Part shown: piece by piece, positions 55,965-64,000 of the stretch
Position numbering within the stretch: position 1 is the stretch's first letter
Layout of the letters: every line of letters starts with the position of its first letter
Source of the DNA: Fragum whitleyi
Taxonomy: Eukaryota > Mollusca > Bivalvia > Cardiida > Cardiidae
Assembly: GCA_948146395.1 (NCBI GenBank)
Contig: OX411544.1
Coordinates: 89,005,132 to 89,069,131 of the forward strand
Direction: 5' to 3'
DNA: 64,000 nucleotides
Translations under genes and position numbers: made by a program
Notes under the pieces: model-generated
The model's database searches: none
Seen by the model: only the letters and a program-made list of their open reading frames with translations
What the model was told of the DNA's origin: nothing

Positions 55965-56049
55965 CTTTCATTTCCTGCGTGTGAAGTTATCCTTTGTGTT
56001 AGGTGTTGAGCCATTTAACATCCAACTAGAGTCTCCCACAGTCTTGCAT
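55965..56049 (-). other. 5'UTR exon segment, acceptor and short uORF of paralogue B
   Basis: The minus strand reads GTTAATTTCAG|ATGCAAGAC at 56049. The UTR exon therefore opens with an 8-codon-frame uORF (ATG CAA GAC ... TAG) before the main ATG at 55964. Upstream exon not located. Confidence 0.5.
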
Positions 56050-56240
56050 CTGAAATTAACAAATTTTAATGAATAACCCTTTCCGCAATGCAAATTATTT
56101 TTCAAGATGAAAACACGAAAACAATACACTAGTTGAAATAGTTCTGTTTATTTGTTTTAAAAGAAGTTTGAAAAAATGAATAGTTTTCTTTTTCCCAATA
56201 CACTGTAGGAATTGATGTGGGAAACGTTCATAGATAGAGG

Positions 56241-56330
56241 AACTAGAAAGCCATGAATGGCTTGAGCTGCTCCACAGGCTTGAAATTCTTTTAATAGCAA
56301 ATCAGAGTTTTGACTAGACTTTTAGCTAGC
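56241..56330 (-). mobile_element. HINE 3'-end fragment
   Basis: AACTAG, hairpin AAGCCATGAATGGCTT and about 60 bp of the 'AGCTCCACTGG' family, then broken off. Confidence 0.6.
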
Positions 56331-56469
56331 AAAGCCTCAGCTTTGCTGGCTTTAGTTAACATACAACATTTTGAGGAAGCCTCAAAGTTCAAATGAGTGC
56401 AAACTACCCTCTGTGGCTATACCACTATATACATGAATGCTTTGCAATGAAAAGTAGTTCTCCAGTAAT

Positions 56470-57380
56470 GTTAAACCGATTCAAGGAAAACGTCTTTGTA
56501 TTTGACCCCAGACGTTTTACGAATTTGTCTAATAAAGGATTCAAAGTAAGTCCACACATGCAAAAAAACGATAATCAAGGCGAACATACATATTATAGCC
56601 TACCAAAACAAGTCATATGTAACGCACGGGGTAATACACTGTCGCTAAATGAATACGCAACCTTGTCGGTTAGCGACACGTCATTACCGCTTCTGTCATA
56701 ACCTTTCTTTGTCGGATGCAGATGGCGAGTAATACCTTTGAATAAACTAAATTCAAATCAGCAAATTATTCGTAAGGTCAAAGGTAATTTATACAGCTCT
56801 GACCGCTAAATTTCGAAATAACCCTTTCTTGAAGTCTTAAAATAGATCTACGGGTATTATCTCAAGTGAAAATAGATGCTACCGGCAAACATTTCCGAAA
56901 GGTCAATCGACTATCCTCGTTTATAAACGGCATTTTCAGAAAACACGGGGAAATTCCAATAACATAATATAAATCTGTAGAAACATGTCTTCTGTTATTC
57001 CTATAATTCTGCATAATTATAAATAAATTTAGAACATTTATTTGCAAATTACCTAGTACGTTTGTCACCCTTGGAACAACAGTGCGATAACATTAAAGCT
57101 GCATAAATCATCAGTTTCCATAATATCGCCGGATACCAAAACATCTTAACTAAAATTTGAGTAAGCCGCATTTCCTAGGCCGGACGCACAAGATACATCT
57201 AAGGACTGATTCCAAAAAGAAACATCACTGTTGATTAAATCAGTTTCCATAATGTACTTAATGAAAGTAATAAAAGGTGATTTTGCAACCAAAGCTCGTA
57301 CCTACAGCTTACAGTTAAAGATAGAAGTTTTAACGCTTGGAAGTCGTTTATTCTAAAAGAACTACCCAGAATGATGGACT
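56470..57380 (+). repeat. left arm of a second inverted duplication
   Basis: Matches 60640-61620 in inverted orientation over most of its length. Paired blocks include TTACGAATTTGTCTAATA, CCAAAACAAGTCAT, AATACGCAA, GGATACCAAAACAT, TGAGTAAGCCGCATTTCCTA and TTTTAACGCTTGGAAGT. About 70-75% alike by eye. Confidence 0.6.
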
Positions 57381-57384
57381 GATG

Positions 57385-58043
57385 GAGAAATGACCTCTGC
57401 CAATAAAAAACATATTTTTCATCTGATCACAACTATTCTTGGAAGACTGATAAAGGGTCACCAAAGGATAATTACAGTGAAATTTGATTGATAACCATCA
57501 GTTACATTCTGAAAATGGTTTTCAAAATTTCCACTATTGGTAGACTGATAAAGGGTCACTTAAGTATCATTCAAGTGAAATTTGGTTGATGCCCATCACT
57601 TACATTCTGAGAAAATGATTTGCAAAGTTTCAACTATATAACATATATAGAAAAATGACCTCCGCCCATAAAATACATATTTTTCATCCGATCAATTTTT
57701 TTCAGACTTATAAAGGGTCACCAAAGGATTATTAATGTAAAATTAAATAGGTATCCATCAATTAGAGTCTGCCAAAACTCACTTCTTACCATATTTGGAA
57801 ATTTACCACGCCCATTAACTCCATGTTTTTCATTGGATCAAAATTTCTTGAAAAACTTTGAAAAAGGTTCATCCGAGGATCATTTCTGTGAAGTTTGGTT
57901 GAAATTCATCCAGTTGATTCTGAGGAGAAGATTTTTCAAGAAAAAGTTTACGACCGGACACATGGACACACATACGGCAGGAAGCATGACGGACACAACG
58001 CTATGACATTAGCCCCAGTGGCTTTCAGCCAGTGGAGCTAAAA
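57385..58043 (-). mobile_element. HINE-like element, 'AGCTCCACTGG' family
   Basis: ~165-bp units with GGGTCACCAAAGGAT-type blocks (57467, 57717), TTTACGACCGGACACATGGAC and the end TGGCTTTCAGCCAGTGGAGCT; the hairpin end is missing. Confidence 0.6.
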
Positions 58044-58198
58044 ATCGTTGATGTCAGACAACAGATGCTGTACATTCAATTTTTACAAAAGCTCACCTTG
58101 AGCATGTTGTGTTTGGATGAGCTTAAAATTTAAGACAATATACACATGTATAAGGCACATCATTTCTAATTTGAAATAAAACTTTATTTTTATTCTTA

Positions 58199-58646
58199 AC
58201 AAGATGTGTTTGTGAAACACGAATGCACCCGTAACGGCATTTTTTTCAAAGTTTGACCTTGACAGATGACCTTGACCTTGTAACATGACCTAGACTTTGG
58301 TACCAGCGGATGCGGATCATTGAGATCTATCATCATGCCAAATATTAGCTTTGTATCCTGAATAGGCTTGAAGATATTGGCAAGGTTAAGTTTTCGGGTT
58401 AAGATTTCGGACGTTTGACCTTGACAGATGACCTTGACCTTGTCACATGAACTTGACTTTGATACCAGCGGATGCGGATCATTGAGATCTATCATCATGC
58501 CAAATATTAGCTTTGTATCTTTAATAGGCTTGAAGATATTGGCAAGGTTAAGTTTTCGGACAGACGTATGGACAGATGGACGGACAGACAGACAGACGGA
58601 CATGAGTAAAACAATATGCCCCCGATCTATTGATGCAGGGGCATAA
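58199..58646 (-). mobile_element. HINE-like element, 'GTGTTTGTGAAACAC' family, complete
   Basis: ACAAGAT and hairpin GTGTTTGTGAAACAC begin it. Two units of about 180 bp (GATGCGGATCATTGAGATCT at 58308 and 58469) follow. A GACAGATGGACGGACAGACA tract is at 58570-58600, and the end hairpin GCCCCCGATC...GCAGGGGC then ATAAAA. Confidence 0.7.
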
Positions 58647-58726
58647 AAATTCTATGAATTGGGGTCACTAAGATCCCTTGGGAGAAATTTTTCAGTGACA
58701 AACTTTGTTAATCCCTATAATCATGT

Positions 58727-58930
58727 TCACAGGTAGCCAACACGGGTAAGGATAGTGTAATATTAGGTGTAAAGTTGAGTTGCGCGATCTCGGCCAATCA
58801 GATTTTCTGTATAAAAGAGGGAAGTTTGAGACCTTGTCTATATTATGTATTGTGATAAAAAAAAATTAATATAATGATTTTTTGTGGTTAATATTTGGTA
58901 ATATTACACTATTCCCGCCCATGTTGGCTA
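58727..58930. mobile_element. MITE with ACAGGTAGCC ends
   Basis: Inverted ends of about 40 bp: ACAGGTAGCCAACACGGGTA and, inverted, CCCATGTTGGCTACCTATGA, with ATAGTGTAATATTA/GTAATATTACACTAT inside. Same family as 43174-43442. Confidence 0.7.
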
Positions 58931-59100
58931 CCTATGAACATGTTTATACTACAAATTTCAATTCTTAATTCATATCTTCACAAGAAAAGGTCAATTGATA
59001 CTGAAACCTGCAAAATCCTACCCCCTCCTCCCCTTAAGTTATGCCACATATGCAATATCATTGAAAAAGTGTACCTGTAGGTCTTTTTAATAAAAAAATT

Positions 59101-59260
59101 AAATAATCGTTTGTTTTTCGTGTAAGATCGATTTATATTTCATTCGTGAACAACAGAAGCTATATTTTCACTCGTGGCTCCACCACTCGTGAAAATATAG
59201 CTCTTGTTGTTCACTCAATGAAATATAAATCGATTTTACACTGAAGCAAACGATTATCCT
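59101..59260. mobile_element. palindromic foldback MITE, copy 2
   Basis: Nearly perfect palindrome: TCGTTTG...GATCGATTTATATTTCAT on the left and its inverse on the right. Centre GCTATATTTTCACTCGTGG / CCACTCGTGAAAATATAGC. Same family as 9712-9871. Confidence 0.8.
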
Positions 59261-59264
59261 CCAT

Positions 59265-59620
59265 TTATTTTCATACATTTATCTTAATTCAAAATTTGAG
59301 AATATTGAGCCTTTGAGTCTGAGAAAAGTTTATAACCTCATATTTTGTGGACTTCATCGGATAAACAAATAAAAAGAAAAGTTACAGGCAAATTAACAGA
59401 AAGGAAAACCAGCTACATGCCGTCATTATAGCTCTTCTTACTCTTGGTTAGTAAAGCTTATAAACAAGTTACACAATCTTATTTTTCAAAATAAGTGGTT
59501 CTTTCAATTTGTGATACAATTTTAAAATGAATTGTAGTAGTTGACAGCACAGGTGAGGTGATGAATCATTAATTAAAGGAAACAAGCTGTAGTTATGAGA
59601 TTTTAGCAGAACATTGACAA
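59265..59620. other. no recognisable feature
   Basis: Nothing recognised. Confidence 0.4.
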
Positions 59621-59621
59621 T

Positions 59622-59779
59622 ACAAGATGTGTTTGTGAAACACGAATGCCCCGTAACAGCATTTTTTTTTAAAGTTTGACCTTGACAGATGACCTTGACC
59701 TTGTCACATGACCTTGACCTAGTCACATGACCTTGACTTTGGTGTACAGCTTTGTATGTCTCTCAATACAGGGGCATAA
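59622..59779 (-). mobile_element. HINE-like element, 'GTGTTTGTGAAACAC' family, internally deleted
   Basis: Same hairpin start as 58199, three GACCTTGACC blocks, then directly CAATACAGGGGCATAAA. The microsatellite is absent. Confidence 0.65.
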
Positions 59780-60635
59780 AAATAATAATTATCAAAATTT
59801 GTCTATAAGCCTTTTTAAGTAATAAATATTTATAGTAAAAATGTTTTGATACTGTCACCTATGGTAGTCACTCATTAGAATCCCAACAAGTTTTCCAAGG
59901 GTCGTGGGTTTGAGTCCCATGTCAGACAGACCTATTTTCCCATATGATTTACTTTACAAAACATACACATCCTTCACAGGTTTAAATATGTCTATTACTA
60001 CAAGTTGTTTAATGAATTAATTTGTACTGTAACCAGAGGTACAGAAAAGAAGGGTATATGCCTTTCTAAAATCTTTATTTCACATAACCTGCCAGTAATA
60101 CCCGAAAGGGGAGTTAGGCAGTATATAGATAGACATTGGAACCCTATATTTTGGGAATTCATTTGCATCGTTTCGGTCAGACGATTCCATTGATACACAC
60201 AATATAGAACTTCTGCAAGTATAACTGAACTAATTTAATTTGAAAACCCAAATACCCCTCTATCTGTGGCTCTGCTGTAACTGCTTCATTTTGGTCACCC
60301 AACCACAATATGATTCTCATACATTGCCAAAGTTATAGGAGCAACACACTTAGTATTCTGTGTTATTAATGAACTGGCAGGGCAGGGCTTAGCCATGACA
60401 AAATCTTTGCGAGTTAACTTTAAATATTTGGGGTTCATTGAAAAGTTAGTCAGCAATAATCGTTATAGCGGACAGTGCTCTCAATAATATCAATTCCAGG
60501 AATTTTTGTAATTCCAAGTTGGAATTTCAGGAATTTTTTTACCACATATGGAATTTTTAACACCCCACCTCCAACAATACACACCTTTTTTTCCTACACA
60601 CTTTGTAAATGCTTGTTTCCTTGCTGAAATAAGTT
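59780..60635. other. no gene; one shared fragment
   Basis: A ~50-bp block around CCAGTAATACCCGAAAGGGG (60088-60107) recurs inverted at about 43251-43270. Otherwise nothing recognised. Confidence 0.4.
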
Positions 60636-60639
60636 TCAT

Positions 60640-61620
60640 TTTTACTCCTAAAGTCCACCATTGTGGGTAGTTCTTTTAAAAAAAAGAACTTCCAAGTGTT
60701 AAAACTTCTAGCTTTCAACTCCTAACTAGAGTTATGAGTTGTGAACACACAATGACTTTTAATAATTTTGATTAAACAAATTATGAAAACTAATACGAGA
60801 AACTGTGGTGTTTCGATTTGTAATGGGTCATTAGACGTACCTTGCGTAGTGTGGCTAGGAAATGCAGCTTACTCAAATCGTATTTACAATGTTTTGGTAT
60901 CCAGTGCTAATATGGAATTTTGAGCCCACGAAAATCAGTGCAGCTTCATTTTTCTCGCCTTGTTGTTCCAAGGATACCCAAGGTGCTAGGTAGTGGGCAA
61001 ATTAATGTATAGGCGTTTTATTGTATCCTAACTTGATTAATCTTACACAGAAATTATCCAAAAACTGAAGACAAGAAAACTCTTGTTTTATATCTCTCGT
61101 CGGACATGTTGCAGACAATTAAAATGATGTCATCTGGATTTCCCCTTCTTGGAAGATGCCTTTTAAAAAAGAGGACAGCCGATTAACCTTTCAGGAATGT
61201 TTTCCGGTCGCATCTTTGTTTTAGTTGGGATTTACTAGTAGATCTATTCTTAATTTATTTCGAAATTATATTGGTCAGAGCTGTATGAATTACGCTTGAT
61301 CCGCTGATTTAAATTTCCTGTGTTTCAATATCAAAGGTGATCTTCCCTTACGATCTGCATCAGACAAAGTAAGTTAATGACGGAGGCGGTTATGAAGTGT
61401 GGCTAACCCAGCAAAATTGCGTATTAATCTACTGGTTGTTATAGTGACAGTCTATGACTCTGCGCGATACACATGACTTGTTTTGGTCAGCTATATGTCT
61501 ATGCTCAGGTTGAATATCAACTTTTTGCACACGTGGACGTTCTTTAAACCCTCTATTAGTCATATTCGTAAAAAGTCCAGGATCAAATTACATTTTTTTA
61601 CGCCGGGGTCTATTTTGCTG
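60640..61620 (-). repeat. right arm of the second inverted duplication
   Basis: Inverted counterpart of 56470-57380; see that entry. No intact ORF is shared by both arms. Confidence 0.6.
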
Positions 61621-61624
61621 GACG

Positions 61625-63030
61625 TTATTTCAGAAATCCTAGACGTATACTCCTTGACCCTATCACCGGGTCTTAATGCAAGTTGTCTGTGTTAAGAATC
61701 TCTTGATTTTTTCTTAGAATATATTATGTCATCACATAGCCATACCATTCCTTTATCAAACTCAGTACTCAGTACTTTTGTTTCTAGGAAAATGCATCTT
61801 AACATTTGTCTTTGGTTGGAAACAACATGACCCTCAAGATTTCGCGGAACTACTTTTGTACCAATTACCGGTGTACTGAGGGAAACCTTCAAAGTTCACA
61901 AATTACTAACCCTTTTGTATTCTTTCTATACATCGTATACACTCTTTGACCTATTTAGGTATAATTTATCATATTTTCTGTCCCAAACATTGCTCAACTT
62001 AAGTCTAACAAGAGAAATCCGTACACCACCATGTCTAAATTTTGATTTCCTCTGTAAAATAGTAAAATTGATGTATGGATTCTATAAAATCTTAAACAGG
62101 ATCTATAAGGGACCAACTTAGTTAAATTATGGTATCATAAGGATTAACTAAAATTTTAAGTATTTCTGTATTTGAAATTCAAAATTTATTACTCCACCGG
62201 AAATTGGTATACCCCGGTAATAGGGTAACTTAGCGTATATTACTTTGACGTCCACTTATTGAGAGCACTGAGTGTGCAAAAAACTGTATCCTTAAATCAA
62301 ACGGAATCTAGTGCTTAGAAAAAGTGGGCTACTAAAGCCTTGTAACTTCAGCTTGGACAAACGGAAGTTACCTGGGTTTGGTTACAAACCTTGGATTTAC
62401 CATCTCAAGTTTATTATGTCTTTATTATGAATAAAGGCTGAATTACCTTAACCTTAAGTGCAATGACCCGTTATTTAGGTTCTGCCCTGCCAGGGGAAAA
62501 ATCGTGGATTATACCTGTGCTTGGTAAGAGATCTATCGACCTGTAAAATTTCACGATATGTGATGATTATTGTTTGCATTCATTTCATGATTTCCGATTT
62601 TGGGCTATGCTTCGGACACAACAGGGTTGGGGACGGTCAGACCGACCAAGGGTGCAAGGGAATACCTTATTCACTACGAAATAATAAATAATACATTCAC
62701 CTTGCGATTGTAGAATCTGCTTATATGAACACGTTGATTCTGTGGTCGATTTAATGATAAATAAACAATGTCTACACAGATATATCTGTAAAAAATATTT
62801 TGGGGAAGGGAGATAACCCATGTAAATCTAAAATTAGACTGGGAGGTAATTCGACTTTGAAAATAGATAAGGAGACCTGTCTTTTCTGTGCTATTTACTA
62901 GTTGACAAATTGATTATTTATGTTATCAATAATTAGAAATAATTTCAATTAACAATTGACAAATTTACCGCATACAAAATATTATTTTTAGTCGGTTTTG
63001 TGACAACATATTCATAATAGCGACGCATCC
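61625..63030. other. no recognisable feature
   Basis: AT-rich; the ORFs at 61692-61892, 61915-62121 and 62585-62821 have no recognisable domain. Confidence 0.35.
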
Positions 63031-63035
63031 CTCCA

Positions 63036-63298
63036 TCCTTCGGTACCGTGACTGCCGTACCATAATTCACTGTGACATGGACCCTCTAGCTTCTACACCA
63101 AAATTACAGAACTCGCAACTAGGCATGAAAATCGGTGATATCGAGTGCCCAGCAACAGCCTGTGCAGACGACGTAACACTAAATAGTACATGTAAACAAC
63201 AAACCCAAATTCTAATTGACATGGCTCATCCTACCGTGAGCCCGTCAAGCAGCGATATATATCTACTACAGCCGACAAAGAGCGCTATTATAGACACT

Positions 63299-63329
<31 letters not shown>

Positions 63330-64000
63330 CAAAACAAAAAAAAAAAAACAAAACAAAAAAAACTCCACAACCACCTTTAATCATGGGAGAAGAGAAACTA
63401 CCGTATGAGGAGTGTGCCACCCATTTAGGCCGATCCAAAGATCAAAATCTACAACAAAAACTATAAACAGAACTGTAAATGAAAACATAAAAAAAGCTCT
63501 TAGAACTACCTACAGTCTTATGTCATCTTGTGACTACATGGGGAGAACGGACTAAACCCAGAAACATCGTTACATCTAGTCAAGACATATGTCTTACCAA
63601 TCTTAACATACGGACTTGAAGTTATCATACCATCTGCGAAACCCACACATCAACTGGAGTCCTTTCAAAAGAAATTACTCAAACAACTACTCTCGCTACC
63701 CGCAACAACTGCGGACCCAGCTCCATATATACTTTCTGGATTCCTCCCCGTCGAACACCAAATACACTTAAAAATTTTGACAGTCTACAATAACATCTGT
63801 CTTCAAGGTGACAATAGCACTGAAAAACGTCTTGCAAGACGACAACTTACAGTAAAAGGCATGAAAAGCAATAGTTAGTTCATTGAAGTAAAAAAACTAT
63901 TCTGGAGATATAATATCGGCCAAGCCATAGGGGAGACCGAGGCTAGTCCGGCCCCGGGGCATGATCAGCAGATGGCTTTATCTAGACACTCGAAAGAGAT
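63036..64000 (+). pseudogene. non-LTR retrotransposon reverse transcriptase fragment, runs off the window
   Basis: The stretch after 63077 reads NSQLGMKIGDIECPA then TACADDVTLNST. The CADD (63161-63172) is in the place of the RT YADD box. A thumb and connection region follows in shifting frames: KKALRTTYSLMSS, LHLVKTYVLPILTYGLEVI, LESFQKKLLKQLLSLP, ILSGFLPVEHQIHLKIL, NSTEKRLARRQLTVKGMKS. The frame changes near 63460 and 63535, so it is broken. An A-rich insertion (63301-63361) sits inside the coding part. No N-terminal half of RT or endonuclease is present upstream; the rest lies beyond 64000. Confidence 0.85.
63301..63361 (+). repeat. poly(A)/AAAAC tract inside the LINE
   Basis: About 28 A, then CAAAACAAAA-type interrupted runs. 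Translated it gives an artificial lysine run. Confidence 0.8.

Noticed and set aside
56393..56701. 102-aa ORF upstream of paralogue B as a gene
   Set aside because: The inverted copy at 61.4-61.6 kb keeps a few similar residues (FTN..N.GFK) but has stops and shifts; no recognisable domain and no exon signals.
63226..63438. 70-aa minus-strand ORF with a phenylalanine run
   Set aside because: Antisense of the poly(A) tract in the LINE fragment.

Overview
The window looks like a piece of a mollusc genome, most likely a bivalve. The grounds are the AT-rich, intron-containing, repeat-dense composition, tRNA-headed SINEs with a MetaSINE-like 3' end, and many elements built like the pearl/CvE (HINE) elements described in bivalves, with 145-175 bp tandem repeats, a (GACG)n-type microsatellite and a terminal hairpin. 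The species cannot be fixed from the sequence. Only three host-type genes can be supported; nearly everything else is mobile-element material in several layers.

Host-type genes. Two paralogous minus-strand genes lie about 26 kb apart: 24930-27569 (879 aa) and 53364-55964 (866 aa). Each has its whole coding region in one exon behind a 5'UTR splice acceptor. Their first ~280 residues look like the Crypton-derived, probably inactive tyrosine-recombinase fold (DUF3504; KIAA1958, QRICH1 and ZMYM2 type). The C-terminal halves are low-complexity and have diverged into different tandem repeats: about 19-aa units in the first, SUMO-consensus-rich units in the second. A small C2H2 zinc-finger gene (exon 1 at 44354-44398, exon 2 from 45802) has three fingers and is then interrupted by a MITE that itself carries another MITE. 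It sits between the arms of a diverged inverted duplication that repeats its promoter and first exon.

Retroelements. A degraded non-LTR reverse transcriptase lies at 3960-5845 (minus) and another fragment runs off the right edge (63036-64000). A 407-bp element at 6859-7265 has all the marks of a miniature LTR retrotransposon (148-bp terminal repeats, PBS, PPT, 4-bp TSD), but each terminal repeat contains a tRNA-Pro-like sequence with A and B boxes. A diverged solo copy is at 3334-3479. A young non-autonomous LTR element at 29263-35418 has apparently identical 981-bp LTRs, an ATAC target duplication, a tRNA-Leu-type PBS and a broken gag. A 2581-bp non-coding element with two 460-bp direct copies at its ends is inserted between its 5' LTR and its PBS.

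DNA elements. A dead Tc1 (DD34E) copy lies at 16170-17325. Pearl/HINE-like elements occupy about 10.6-11.5, 12.4-13.4, 13.8-15.8, 17.9-18.5, 19.1-22.3 (three nested levels), 22.9-23.4, 35.4-35.7, 37.6-38.4, 39.7-41.1, 42.0-42.7, 47.2-47.7, 49.3-51.1, 57.4-58.6 and 59.6-59.8 kb. Families that share no sequence end in the same layout: a short hairpin, then CTAG or CTTG, then T. Foldback MITEs occur at 9.7, 43.2, 45.3, 46.1, 48.0-48.5, 51.5, 52.1, 52.5, 58.7 and 59.1 kb. Stretches where nothing was recognised are listed as such.
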